Part shown: in pieces, positions 8,153-16,123 of the stretch
Position numbering within the stretch: the stretch's first letter is position 1
Layout: the number at the start of each line of letters is the position of its first letter
Source: Pseudomonadota bacterium
GTDB taxonomy: Bacteria; Myxococcota_A; UBA796; CAJQPC01
Reading direction: 5' to 3'
Length of the DNA stretch: 64,000 nt
NCBI GenBank assembly: GCA_024228935.1
Contig: JAAESX010000088.1
Coordinates: 62,001 to 126,000, forward strand
Made by a program: the position numbers and the translations under genes
The notes under the pieces: generated by a model
What the model saw: only the letters and a program-made list of their open reading frames with translations
Database searches by the model: none
Told to the model about the DNA's origin: nothing

Positions 8153-9388
8153 ATGAGCAGCAAGGACGCCATCGAGCTCGCCGAGAAGTTCGGCGCGCAC
8201 AACTACCACCCCCTCCCCATCGTCATCTCCGGCGCAGAAGGCGTCTGGGTCGAGGACCCCGAGGGTCGGAAGTTCATGGACATGCTGAGCGCGTACTCGG
8301 CGCTCAACCAGGGCCATCGGCACCCGAAGATCATCCAGGCGCTGATCGACCAGGCGAACAAGGTCACGCTGACCAGCCGCGCGTTCCACAACGACCAGCT
8401 CGGCGTCTTCCTGAAGCTGCTGTGCGAGGTCACCGGCTTCGAGTCGGCGCTCCCGATGAACACCGGCGCCGAGGCGGTCGAGACCGCCATCAAGGCCATC
8501 CGGAAGTGGGGCTACAAGAAGAAGGGCGTGGCCGCCGGCAAGGCCGAGATCATCGTCTGCACCGACAACTTCCACGGCCGCACCACGACCATCGTCGGGT
8601 TCTCGACCGAGGACCAGTACAAGGACGGCTTCGGCCCCTTCACCCCCGGCTTCGTGGTCGTCCCGTTCGGTGACACCGCGGCACTCGAGGCGGCGTTCAA
8701 CGAGAACACCGTCGGCTTCCTGGTCGAGCCGATCCAGGGCGAGGCCGGCATCAACGTGCCCCCCGCCGGGTACATGAAGCGCGCTCGCGAGCTGTGCGAC
8801 GAGTACAAGGCGCTCCTGTGCTGCGACGAGATCCAGACCGGGTTCGGCCGCACCGGCAAGATGTTCGCGTTCGAGCACGAGGGCATCCGTCCCGACTGCG
8901 TGACCGTCGGCAAGGCCCTGGGCGGCGGCGTCTTCCCCGTCAGCGGCTTCCTCGCGAGCTGGGATGTGATGGACGTCTTCAGCCCCGGCGATCACGGCTC
9001 GACCTTCGGCGGCAACCCGCTGGGCGCCGCCGTCGGCATGGCCAGCCTCGAGGTCCTGATCGAGGACGACCTGTGCGCCGCCAGCGATGCGATGGGCGCC
9101 TACCTGGTGGCCGCGCTCGAGGCCATCGACAGCGACCACGTGAAGGAGGTCCGCGGTCGCGGGCTCCTGATCGGCGTCGAGATCAAGGAGGAGGTCGGCA
9201 CCGCCCGTCCCTTCTGCGAGGCGCTGATGCTGCGCGGAATCCTGGCCAAGGAGACCCACCACCAGGTCATCCGCTTCGCCCCGCCGCTGACCATCACCAA
9301 GGAAGAGATCGACTGGGCCCTGGTCCACATCGGTCAGGTCCTGAACGGCGAGCTGGTCGACGGCGAGGTCGTCACGAAGGAAGGATGA
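8153..9388 (+). CDS. rocD: Ornithine aminotransferase
   Basis: 411 residues, a normal length for this class III PLP aminotransferase, which converts ornithine and 2-oxoglutarate to glutamate semialdehyde and glutamate. PLP contacts are visible: [10 protein letters not shown] (103-112), Asp225 in [13 protein letters not shown] and the Schiff-base lysine Lys254 in [14 protein letters not shown] lies nine bases before ATG 8153. Its TGA overlaps the next ATG (ATGA), so the UlaG-like gene is probably translated with it. Cytosolic arginine/ornithine catabolism is the expected role. Confidence 0.93.
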   Translation: MSSKDAIELAEKFGAHNYHPLPIVISGAEGVWVEDPEGRKFMDMLSAYSALNQGHRHPKIIQALIDQANKVTLTSRAFHNDQLGVFLKLLCEVTGFESALPMNTGAEAVETAIKAIRKWGYKKKGVAAGKAEIIVCTDNFHGRTTTIVGFSTEDQYKDGFGPFTPGFVVVPFGDTAALEAAFNENTVGFLVEPIQGEAGINVPPAGYMKRARELCDEYKALLCCDEIQTGFGRTGKMFAFEHEGIRPDCVTVGKALGGGVFPVSGFLASWDVMDVFSPGDHGSTFGGNPLGAAVGMASLEVLIEDDLCAASDAMGAYLVAALEAIDSDHVKEVRGRGLLIGVEIKEEVGTARPFCEALMLRGILAKETHHQVIRFAPPLTITKEEIDWALVHIGQVLNGELVDGEVVTKEG

Positions 9389-10146
9389 GCTACCCCTGGC
9401 GACTGCGACTGACCCACCAGGGTCACTCCGCCGTGACCCTGGAGCGTGACGGCCGGACCTTCCGGTTCGACCCGTTCGACCAGCCGGACGAGGACGACCA
9501 GATCGTCCTCACCTGGCACGAGTGCGAGCGCGCCGAGGGGACCCTGAGGGCCATCCGCGCCGGCGCCAACCCGCGCGTCATCGCAGTGCCCAAGCTCCGC
9601 ATGTGGCTGCACGAGGCCGGCGAGTGCCTGGACTCGATGCCCGGCGGCGTGATCGACAAGGAAGTCCAGGTCGAGGCGATGGAGTACCAGCCCATCCCCT
9701 ACGCCACGCCCATCGAGTTCGTCCGCAAGACGAAGGCGGCGCTGTTGAGCCCGCTCATGGCTGCGAAGCGGCTCAAGGGCCGGGCCGGCCTGCCCGAGGT
9801 GAACCCGATGATCGTGCAGCTCACGCTGCCGGACGGCGGGCGCTTCCTGCACCTGAACTGCTCGCTCCACCGCGACACGCCCAGCGACTGGCTCGACAAG
9901 GCCGCCGAGCGCTTCGGCGGAGCGGACTGGATCGTGGTGGGCATCGACTACGGCGAGGACGACGCGGTGCTCCAGCGCATCGGCCGGTTCGCCCCGAAGC
10001 ACCTGCTCGTGACCGATCTGGTGAACGAGACCCGCACGGAGATCGGCCTGCCGGTCAGCATCCTGACCCCGACCGTGGATGCGCTCTGCGACCAGGGTCT
10101 GGACGCGGTGCCGTTCGTGGCGGGCGCCAGCTACCGCTACGAGTAG
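9385..10146 (+). CDS. UlaG-like (metallo-beta-lactamase fold) protein lacking the metal motif
   Basis: 253 residues. The start, [20 protein letters not shown] followed by RFDPFD, is the first beta-strand pair of UlaG-type metallo-beta-lactamase proteins. Where HxHxDH is expected the sequence is [11 protein letters not shown], and the later metal histidines are not evident. A hydrolase with altered metal binding or a non-catalytic relative is possible. It overlaps rocD by four bases and its 3' end overlaps the convergent GcvT-like gene by ten. Confidence 0.62.
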   Translation: MSYPWRLRLTHQGHSAVTLERDGRTFRFDPFDQPDEDDQIVLTWHECERAEGTLRAIRAGANPRVIAVPKLRMWLHEAGECLDSMPGGVIDKEVQVEAMEYQPIPYATPIEFVRKTKAALLSPLMAAKRLKGRAGLPEVNPMIVQLTLPDGGRFLHLNCSLHRDTPSDWLDKAAERFGGADWIVVGIDYGEDDAVLQRIGRFAPKHLLVTDLVNETRTEIGLPVSILTPTVDALCDQGLDAVPFVAGASYRYE

Positions 10147-11114
10147 GGCTGGTCGGTCCGCCTGGCGCGGAACGGCAGCCCGGTCACGACCCCGGACGCC
10201 TCGCCGCAGGTGACGGGACCCGAGCGCGGCTCGTCGCGGCCGACCCGCGCGATGCACAGCGTCTCGTCCGATGCAGGTGAGTACGCGGCCGAGGTGATCA
10301 GGCCGGCGTCCTCGCCCGAGCGCTGGATGGCGTCGCCCCGCGTGATGACGTGCTCGCCGGCACAGCGCACCCCGACCAGGCGGTGCTTCGCCTGACCTCG
10401 ACCGCGCTCGACCGCCTCGCGACCGGTGAAGTCGGCCTCCTTGCCCCGGACGAGCCAGCCCAGACCGGCATCCCAGATCGAGCCGACGAGCCCCAGGTCC
10501 GTCGGGTGCAGGAGGAAGCCCGCCTCGATGCGCAGGAGATCGACGCAGCGGTAGCCGTAGGGGACGAGCCCCTCGGCGAGCAGCATCCGCCAGATGGGGA
10601 GCACGTCGGCGGACGAGCAGAAGACCTCGAACCCGAGCTCGCCGGTGAACCCGGTGAACCCGGTGCGGGACAGCCGAACGGGGTGGCCCCCCAGGACGGC
10701 CGGGCGATGGCCCAGGAACGCCAGCTCGAGCGACCGGTCCAGCAGCGGGGCCAGGGCTCGGGCGCTGTCCGGCCCCTGGAGCGCCAGCACATGCAGGTCC
10801 TCGAGCGGCTCGGCGTCCACACCGAGCTTGGCGAGCGACTTCTTCGTCCCGCCGGATCCGTGACAGATCCAGAAGGTCTCGGCATCGAGCCGCATCACGA
10901 GCGCCTCGTCGTAGACCCGCCCGAACCGCGAGAGCACGACGCTGAACCGGCTGGTCCCCGGGAGCATGTCGTCGACCCGTCGGGGCAGGAGCCGCTCCAG
11001 ACCGGCCACGGCCTGCGGACCACACACAGACACCACCTGGAGCTGCGAGGTGTCCACCAGACCGGCTCGCTCCCGGACCGCGGTCTGTTCCTCGTACAGA
11101 GCGGTCCGGCGCAC
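10137..11114 (-). CDS. GcvT/YgfZ-superfamily aminomethyltransferase-like protein
   Basis: 325 residues. EEQTAVRERAGLVDTSQ matches the N-terminus of glycine cleavage T proteins and related folate-binding enzymes. RTGFTGFTGELGFEVFC and DLLRIEAGFLLHPTDL are the conserved central motifs of the fold. It is a little shorter than GcvT (about 360). With no gcvH or gcvP nearby it may be a demethylase-like paralogue rather than the glycine cleavage enzyme. Its start abuts the remnant acetyltransferase gene. Cytosolic. Confidence 0.75.
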   Translation of the reverse strand: MRRTALYEEQTAVRERAGLVDTSQLQVVSVCGPQAVAGLERLLPRRVDDMLPGTSRFSVVLSRFGRVYDEALVMRLDAETFWICHGSGGTKKSLAKLGVDAEPLEDLHVLALQGPDSARALAPLLDRSLELAFLGHRPAVLGGHPVRLSRTGFTGFTGELGFEVFCSSADVLPIWRMLLAEGLVPYGYRCVDLLRIEAGFLLHPTDLGLVGSIWDAGLGWLVRGKEADFTGREAVERGRGQAKHRLVGVRCAGEHVITRGDAIQRSGEDAGLITSAAYSPASDETLCIARVGRDEPRSGPVTCGEASGVVTGLPFRARRTDQPYS

Positions 11115-11480
11115 TCAGTCCAGCATCGAACGGAAGTGGTAGAAGACGATGTCCATCCGCTCCCGCAGGTAGAAGCGATGGGCCGAGTGGCGCTGCACGC
11201 CCGAGTCCAGGTGCAGGCTGGTGCAGCCCCGGTCCTTTCCGTACTGACCGACCCAGGCCATGAGCTTCCCGCCGAAGCCCTCGGACCGTGCGGTGTCGTC
11301 GGTCACCAGGTCGTCGATGTAGACGTAGTGCCCGAGCGCCAGCCCGGTGGCCAGCCGGAACCCCGCGACCGCGCGGATCTCGCCGTCGTGGAACAGCGCC
11401 GCGACCGTGTAGTTGTCGTGCTGCTGCTGATGGGCGACCTGTGTGACGTAGGTGTCCTCGTCCAGGTGACCCCGCAGTCG
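11115..11480 (-). pseudogene. GNAT acetyltransferase, 5' end deleted
   Basis: The frame encodes a GNAT core: VAALFHDGEIRAVAGFRL, HYVYIDDLVTDDTARSEGFG, then SLHLDSGVQRHSAHRFYLR. This is the acetyl-CoA binding loop region, followed by a C-terminus like small GNAT N-acetyltransferases. It begins abruptly at RLRGHLDEDTY. The usual first strand and helix of about 25 residues are missing, and no ATG, GTG or TTG precedes that point in frame before a TGA. The sequence upstream is the tail of a MopE-like gene. A GTG at 11306 gives only 63 residues, too few for a GNAT fold. Confidence 0.7.
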
Positions 11481-12014
11481 GTGGCATCCGCGACATAGCC
11501 GCTGGGCGCCTCACAGGTCCGCGTGGTGGTACCCGCGTCGCCGAATCCGTCGACGTCCATGTCCGCACCAGTCGGTCTGGGTGGCCACATCCACGCTGTC
11601 GTCGGCGTCGTCGACCAGGTCGTCGCAGTCGTTGTCGATGCCGTCGCAGACCTCGGTGGCCAGGGGATGGATCGAGGCGTCGGCGTCGTCGCAGTCCCCC
11701 GCTTGTCCAACCGTGTCGTCCGGCAGCTCGCAGGCCTCGACGACCGCGGCTCCAGCCCCATCGCCAGCGCCGTCCTCGAAGCCCGAGGCGCGCGTCGAGA
11801 CGTCCAGGCTGTCGTCCGCGTCGTCGACCAGGTCGTCGCAGTCGTTGTCGATGCCGTCGCGGACCTCGGACGCGTCCGGGTGGACCTCGGGATCCAGGTC
11901 GTTGCAGTCCAGCGAGGCGTCGAAGCCGTCCTCGTCCCGGTCGACGAGCCCGGAGTCCCCCGAGTCGCCAGGGGTCTTGGTGCATGCGAACAGGGCGAGC
12001 GTGAGTAGAGTCAT
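11471..12014 (-). pseudogene. MopE-like lipoprotein gene, frameshifted and 3'-truncated
   Basis: It starts MTLLTLALFAC (Cys 11), then has Asp/Cys repeats such as LDCNDLDPEVHPDASEV and two DGIDNDCDDLVDDADDS modules. After DVATQTDW the frame goes wrong (stop at 11511), while the next frame continues the family pattern (DMDVDGFGD, then SGYVADATDC). This places an indel near 11562-11570. That second frame stops resembling MopE at 11471-11480, where GNAT sequence begins. The gene is therefore broken twice, unless assembly error is responsible. Confidence 0.7.
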
Positions 12015-12031
12015 GTCCGGTAGGACACGCT

Positions 12032-12050
12032 GCTGCCGTCAACGGGCAGC
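12032..12050. terminator. Weak hairpin between lipoprotein genes
   Basis: GCTGCC, seven bases, GGCAGC, placed between the stop of the PH-like gene (12062) and the start of the MopE-like gene (12014), both on the minus strand. No T-tract follows. Confidence 0.25.
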
Positions 12051-12061
12051 CGGCTCGCCGA

Positions 12062-12469
12062 TCAGATCCGGCGGGACTCGACCTCGGCGGCGAACGCAGC
12101 CGCTTCGGACTCGGAGGCGAAGACGAAGGTGCTGTCCTCCCAGCCCATGTCCTCGTCGTTCGGGTCCGCCACGGCGCGAAGCCGCAGCGACGTGCCGCTG
12201 TGCTCGACGTTCGTGAGCTGCGCCAGGTGGAACTCCTGGATGGTCGGCAGCTTGAAGAAGAACAGCATCGTGGTCTGCCACAGCGCGAGCACGCGGCGCT
12301 GGGTCAGGAAGATGGCGGTCGGGGCGTCGCCGACTGTGACCGAGGCCACGGACCACACGGCCTCGTCGGGCAGCAGCTCGTCGCGGCCGATGTCAGCCAC
12401 CTTGGGCGGGAGCTCAGCCAGGAAGGGGTACTTCTCGGTCAGGACAGACCAGGCGGCGGCGTCGATCAC
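12062..12469 (-). CDS. Small PH-like domain protein
   Basis: 135 residues starting at GTG 12469, which overlaps the TGA of the upstream lipoprotein gene (GTGA). After an N-terminal helix, the strands TAIFLTQRRVLALWQTT, LAQLTNVEHSGTSLRLRA and STFVFASESEAAAFAAEV follow the pattern of bacterial PH domains of the YokE/bPH kind: a beta-sandwich closed by an acidic helix. No signal peptide is present. Its role is unknown; membrane-associated scaffolding is typical of the fold. Confidence 0.6.
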   Translation of the reverse strand: MIDAAAWSVLTEKYPFLAELPPKVADIGRDELLPDEAVWSVASVTVGDAPTAIFLTQRRVLALWQTTMLFFFKLPTIQEFHLAQLTNVEHSGTSLRLRAVADPNDEDMGWEDSTFVFASESEAAAFAAEVESRRI

Positions 12470-12825
12470 TCTCCCTCCACGGTGACGTCCAGGTACGCCT
12501 TCTGGCTCCCGGACTGGACCATCAGCTCGTGGGTGCCGGCCAGCTCCCAGGTGACCTCGCCCTCGCTGACGCTCGCGCCCTCGCTGGGCTCGACCCGGAC
12601 GACCATCGCGCCCATCACGAAGCTGCCGTCGCAGATTGGCCAGACGGTCCACATGTCGCCCACGCTCGGGGGATCCTGGCCGTCGAACCCGACCTCGAGC
12701 ACGTCACAGCCGGTCGGACCAGGGTCGTCCTCGACCGCGGTGTCCTGGAGCTCGGGGGCGGAGTCCTCGGTCGAGCCGGTGCAGGCGATGGCGAGGACGA
12801 CGAGCAAGGCGAGGGCAGGACGCAT
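12466..12825 (-). CDS. Small lipoprotein with immunoglobulin-like body
   Basis: 119 residues. MRPALALLVVLAIAC is a normal-length lipoprotein signal (Cys 15), unusual here because most neighbours have shorter ones. A Thr/Glu/Asp linker follows, then a strand-rich body (EGEVTWELAGTHELMVQSGS) with two Cys that could form a disulphide. No family recognised. It is translationally coupled to the PH-like gene. An overlapping membrane-protein frame from 13154 reads through its first 211 bases and is doubtful there. Confidence 0.7.
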   Translation of the reverse strand: MRPALALLVVLAIACTGSTEDSAPELQDTAVEDDPGPTGCDVLEVGFDGQDPPSVGDMWTVWPICDGSFVMGAMVVRVEPSEGASVSEGEVTWELAGTHELMVQSGSQKAYLDVTVEGE

Positions 12826-13154
12826 GTCTCGCGTCTAACGGGTCCGCCTGGGGCGCAAAGGTCGCAGGCTGACCGGCAGCCTCGGGGTTGTGCGCACCTC
12901 ACGACGCAAAGGTCGCAGGCTGACCGGCAGCATCGCGCTTCCGTCCAAACGACCGGCTTCGTCCAGGCCGAGCCCGAGAACAACGCCGCCGCGAGGATCG
13001 GCGCGATCAACGCGACCGTGGCCAGCCGCACACCGACGACGAGCCCGGTCAGCTGGTCGCTGCCCAGGATGAAGCAGACAGCGGCCACAGCACAGGCAGT
13101 AGCGAGGACGAGGGCGGCGTTGGCCGCGCGGCGAAAGAAGGTGTGGAGTCGCAT
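12615..13154 (-). CDS. Two-TM membrane protein whose 3' end runs into a direct repeat
   Basis: The first about 65 residues (ANAALVLATACAVAAVCFI, LATVALIAPILAAALFSG) form two membrane helices after a basic start (MRLHTFFRR), a believable small inner-membrane protein. After WTEAR the frame passes through both copies of the 27-bp repeat, giving CRSACDLC twice. It then overlaps the lipoprotein gene by 211 bases before stopping. The C-terminal 100 residues are therefore probably not native: either the stop was lost to repeat insertion or the gene is decaying. Confidence 0.35.
   Translation of the reverse strand: MRLHTFFRRAANAALVLATACAVAAVCFILGSDQLTGLVVGVRLATVALIAPILAAALFSGSAWTKPVVWTEARCCRSACDLCVVRCAQPRGCRSACDLCAPGGPVRRETCVLPSPCSSSSPSPAPARPRTPPPSSRTPRSRTTLVRPAVTCSRSGSTARIPRAWATCGPSGQSATAAS
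12854..12931. repeat. 27-bp direct repeat, two copies 51 bp apart
   Basis: Copies at 12854-12880 and 12905-12931 are identical from CGCAAAGGTCGCAGG through CTGACCGGCAGC, separated by 24 unrelated bases. The unit contains internal palindromic parts (GGTC ... GACC). There are no cas genes or further copies nearby. Confidence 0.85.
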
Positions 13155-13259
13155 GCCCCTTCAGGGAGCACGCGGCGTGCCAAGCACCGGGGCCCGTATT
13201 TCCAGGCACTTACGAGTCGAGGTGTCCGGCTCGGCGACACTGGTCGTCGCCGATGGGCG

Positions 13260-14456
13260 TCACATCTGGCTGTCCAGCCAGGCCGTTCGGAGCATCAGCC
13301 AGTCGGTCATGTACTGGACCTCCTCGGCGTGGGTCGAGCGGTCCTCGCTCCCTTCGTCGTTGGGCCAGACGTACTCACCCAGCACCGGCCAGCGCTCGAA
13401 GTTCCGGTCGGCGGCGGGACCGAGGAGCTCGACCGCCGCGTCGATGTCGGCCTTCAGCTCGGGGTCGGACCAGCCGCTCGCCCGATGCTCCCGCCAGCGC
13501 TCGGCCCGACGGGAGATGAACGCGTCGTCCTCGAGCAGCGCCTCGTACCAGCAGAACCCGCGGGGGTTGTCCGCAGGGAACTCGGGGTTGGAGTAGTGCC
13601 AGCCCTCGGGCTCCCAGGCCTCGAAGTAGTCGGCGTTCCCGAGCGCACCGTTGTAGTCCCAGACCGGACCCATCCGGAGCACGCCGTCCTCGAGCACGAT
13701 CCAGGTGCTCAGGACGTAGCCGTCGACGTTCCGGCCCAGCTCGACCAGCAGCATGTGGTCGATGAAGCTGTCGATGTCGACGTGGGTGTAGTCGCCGGCC
13801 AGCAGCTCCGACTCGATGGTGGAGACCTCCTCCTCGATCGACCCGACGCCCGTCTCCGACCACTTCACGAGCAGCTCGTCGCCGCAGGTGGCGGTCTCGA
13901 TGACGACCTCGCCGTCCTCGATCCAGTCCCGCTTCAGCAGCGCGTCGCCGGTGTCGAGGTCGATCCGCTCGCTGTCCTGCTTGATCTTCTCCATCGCGAC
14001 GTAGACGCCGCGGTAGTCGCCCATCATCTCGAGCTCGACCAGCCGGATGCGCGAGGCGTAGCGGTCGATCACGTGCGACCAGCCGTAGATCAGGTGGTTC
14101 CGGACCAGCGTCTTGTCCGAGTACGGGCCCTGCAGGACCCAGTCCTCCTCGGCGGGGAGGCCGACCAGGGCGACGTCCAGGTCCTCGTCCGAGCTGTCCC
14201 AGGTCTCGAGCGCGTAGCTCTTCTTGTCGTACTCGGTGCTGCTGTTGCCGCGGGTGTGCAGTCCGGCCCGACCCGAGTGGGTCACGACGCCGTTCTCGGT
14301 CACCTCGAGCGACGCGGGGAACCAGTCGCGGTCGTCCGGGTGGTCACCGGGGTCCTCGCCGCCGTCCATCGTCACGGAGACCCAGGGGATGCCCTCGACG
14401 GCGTCCTCCACCGTGGGTTGAGGGACGCTCGCCTTGCACGCCAGGAGCCAGATCAC
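13260..14456 (-). CDS. CotH-family kinase-like lipoprotein
   Basis: 398 residues from GTG 14456 (VIWLLAC, Cys 7). RGNSSTEYDKKSYALE is the hallmark of CotH proteins, followed by LPAEEDWVLQGPYSDKTLVR, YRGVYVAMEKIKQD and a VWDYNGALGNAD segment supplying the acidic metal-binding residues. Bacterial CotH is an atypical protein kinase that phosphorylates surface proteins; many secreted homologues are uncharacterised. The gene follows the NTF2-like gene by two bases. The lipobox indicates it acts outside the cytoplasm, where ATP is scarce, so substrate and activity are open. Confidence 0.85.
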   Translation of the reverse strand: MIWLLACKASVPQPTVEDAVEGIPWVSVTMDGGEDPGDHPDDRDWFPASLEVTENGVVTHSGRAGLHTRGNSSTEYDKKSYALETWDSSDEDLDVALVGLPAEEDWVLQGPYSDKTLVRNHLIYGWSHVIDRYASRIRLVELEMMGDYRGVYVAMEKIKQDSERIDLDTGDALLKRDWIEDGEVVIETATCGDELLVKWSETGVGSIEEEVSTIESELLAGDYTHVDIDSFIDHMLLVELGRNVDGYVLSTWIVLEDGVLRMGPVWDYNGALGNADYFEAWEPEGWHYSNPEFPADNPRGFCWYEALLEDDAFISRRAERWREHRASGWSDPELKADIDAAVELLGPAADRNFERWPVLGEYVWPNDEGSEDRSTHAEEVQYMTDWLMLRTAWLDSQM

Positions 14457-14458
14457 GC

Positions 14459-14935
14459 CTACAAGATGCCCCGTTTCTCGCAGTAGCGCCCGTGCTGCCC
14501 GCCGGCCGTCGCGCGGACCTTGTTCCGGAGGAAGCCCGTCCAGCCCAGGAGCAGCCCCGTGACGCCCAGCGCCTGCTTCGCCCAGGCGTGGAAGTCGAAC
14601 ACGTCGGTGTGCTCGATGATCAGGCCATCCTTGAACGAGAACGTCGCGTCGATGACGTTGTGGACTAGGTTTCCGGTGGTGGAGAACGTGTAGTCCGCCT
14701 CCCAGTGGGCTCGCCCCGAGCTGTCGTCCGCGTGGATGTCGCTCGCGACGACGACCAGGTCCTCGGCCCGCTCGGTCAGCATCTGCCACATCGCCCCGGC
14801 CCGAGCGCCCCGCAGGTCGGGGAAGACCGGGTCGGAGAAGCGCACCTCGGCGTGGTAGCAGGCGGCCATCGCGTCGCCGTCACAGCGGGAGAACGCGTCG
14901 TAGAAACGGGTGATCAGTTCGGCGTGGGGGTGCAT
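14459..14935 (-). CDS. SnoaL/NTF2-like domain protein
   Basis: 158 residues from ATG 14935 (ATG 14944 is also possible). AELITRFYDAFSRCDGDAMA, CYHAEVRFSDPVF and IIEHTDVFDFHAWAKQALG follow the SnoaL-like/NTF2 cone-fold pattern: a helix, a His/Asp pocket, then strands. The C-terminus has a hydrophobic segment (GVTGLLLGWTGFL) and a basic end. Such proteins may be isomerases, hydrolases or binding proteins; the ligand cannot be told. Its start overlaps the last residues of the NlpC/P60 gene by 22 bases. Confidence 0.75.
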   Translation of the reverse strand: MHPHAELITRFYDAFSRCDGDAMAACYHAEVRFSDPVFPDLRGARAGAMWQMLTERAEDLVVVASDIHADDSSGRAHWEADYTFSTTGNLVHNVIDATFSFKDGLIIEHTDVFDFHAWAKQALGVTGLLLGWTGFLRNKVRATAGGQHGRYCEKRGIL

Positions 14936-15429
14936 CCCGCGCATGCTGCCACGGGCCGGGTCGCGAGCAGGACGTCCCAGGCGATCTCCTCGACGGCCTG
15001 GGTCCGCACCACGCCACCCGGCTCGGCGTGCAGCACCTGGCCGTCCCCCGCCCACAACCCCATGTGCCAGGGCCAGTAGTCGACGCCATCGGCCGAGTAC
15101 ATCGGGTCGTCCGGGATCTCCGTCGTCGTGAGGAAGAACACGACGTCGCCGGGCTCGAGGCCCTCGACGGGGATCCCGACCGGGATCGCGGCGACCGCGG
15201 TGCCCAGGCGCTCGGACGCCAGCAGCTCGCTGGGGTTCACGGGGTAGCGCGAGCGAGGCGTGCCGGTGGCGTGGCTGTAGCTCCGGTAGACGAGCGACAT
15301 GCACCCGAGGCCGGGGTTCTTCGTGGTGGCCTGGCCGTTCCAGGCCCAGGGCGTGTCGAGGTGCGTGCGCGCGTGTTCCAGCGCCGCGTCGTTGACGTCG
15401 GCGGCCAGCGCCACGGAGAGGAGGAACAT
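14914..15429 (-). CDS. Secreted NlpC/P60-like cysteine peptidase
   Basis: 171 residues with a short signal sequence (MFLLSVALAAD). Cys43 in NPGLGCMSLVYRSY and His122 in YWPWHMGLWAG, with His134 after it, give the Cys-His-His set of NlpC/P60 peptidases. EGLEPGDVVFFLT is the usual strand before the His. The family cleaves D-Glu-gamma-mDAP or related bonds in peptidoglycan; here probably in the periplasm. It is divergent from ssb, with 118 bases between starts, and is followed by the NTF2-like and CotH genes on the same strand. Confidence 0.8.
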   Translation of the reverse strand: MFLLSVALAADVNDAALEHARTHLDTPWAWNGQATTKNPGLGCMSLVYRSYSHATGTPRSRYPVNPSELLASERLGTAVAAIPVGIPVEGLEPGDVVFFLTTTEIPDDPMYSADGVDYWPWHMGLWAGDGQVLHAEPGGVVRTQAVEEIAWDVLLATRPVAACAGCTPTPN

Positions 15430-15478
15430 GCACCTGTGGACAGCGTGTGCGGAGGCCGGTTCCCGTTGGCGATCGCCC

Positions 15479-15493
15479 GGACAGTTTTTGTCC
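15479..15493. promoter_or_regulatory. Inverted repeat in the ssb/NlpC divergent promoter region
   Basis: GGACA, GTTTT, TGTCC, midway between the divergent starts. It could be an operator for ssb (a DNA-damage-type regulator would be expected), but the repeat is short. Confidence 0.3.
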
Positions 15494-15547
15494 GATGGCC
15501 GAGGGAAGGTGCGGTTAGGGACAGGGACCAACGCAAGGAATCCACTC

Positions 15548-16123
15548 ATGATCAACAAGGTCATCCTGGTCGGCAACCTCGGCGCCGACCCCGAAATGCG
15601 CACCACCGGCGGCGGCATGCCCATCGCCAACCTGCGCCTCGCCACCACCGAGCGCCGCAAGGACCGCGACGGCAACTGGGGCGAACACACCGAGTGGCAC
15701 CGCGTCACAGCCTTCGGCAAGACCGCCGAGAACGCCGGGCGCTACCTCAAGAAGGGCCGTCAGGTCTACGTCGAGGGCAAGATCCGGACGAACAAGTACC
15801 AGGATCGCGACGGGAACGACCGTTGGTCGACCGAGGTCATCTGCGACACGCTGAAGTTCCTCGGTCGCGGTGACGGCGGCGGCGGTGGTGGCGGCGGCCG
15901 ACAGGGCGGCGGCTACGGCGGTGGCGGTGGCGGCGGCTACGGTGGCGGCAACCAGGGCGGCGGCTACGGCGGCGGCGGCGGTAGCTACGGTGGCGGCAAC
16001 CAGGGCGACGGCGGAGGCGGCGGCATGCCGTACGACGGCGGCAACCAGGGCGGCGGCGGCGGAAACGGCGGCGGAAACGGCGGAAACGGCGGAAACGGCG
16101 GCGACGACGAGATCCCGTTCTAG
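15548..16123 (+). CDS. ssb: Single-stranded DNA-binding protein
   Basis: 191 residues. MINKVILVGNLGADPEMR through about residue 110 is the OB fold of bacterial SSB (TEWHRVTAFGKTAENAGRYL, RQVYVEGKIRT). Residues about 112-184 are an almost pure Gly/Tyr/Asn/Gln linker. The tip DDEIPF is the conserved protein-interaction tail. SSB coats ssDNA during replication and recruits repair proteins in the cytoplasm. AAGGA lies seven bases before ATG 15548. The next gene starts directly after the TAG. Confidence 0.97.
   Translation: MINKVILVGNLGADPEMRTTGGGMPIANLRLATTERRKDRDGNWGEHTEWHRVTAFGKTAENAGRYLKKGRQVYVEGKIRTNKYQDRDGNDRWSTEVICDTLKFLGRGDGGGGGGGGRQGGGYGGGGGGGYGGGNQGGGYGGGGGSYGGGNQGDGGGGGMPYDGGNQGGGGGNGGGNGGNGGNGGDDEIPF

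Noticed and set aside
8093..9328. Upstream extension of the subtilase frame into rocD
   Set aside because: The signal peptide starts at ATG 8092 and everything upstream is antisense to rocD.
11115..11306. Complete small GNAT gene from GTG 11306
   Set aside because: 63 residues cannot form the fold, and in-frame GNAT sequence continues upstream to 11480.
12854..12931. Two-repeat CRISPR
   Set aside because: Only two 27-bp copies and one 24-bp spacer, no cas genes and no leader; treated as a direct repeat.
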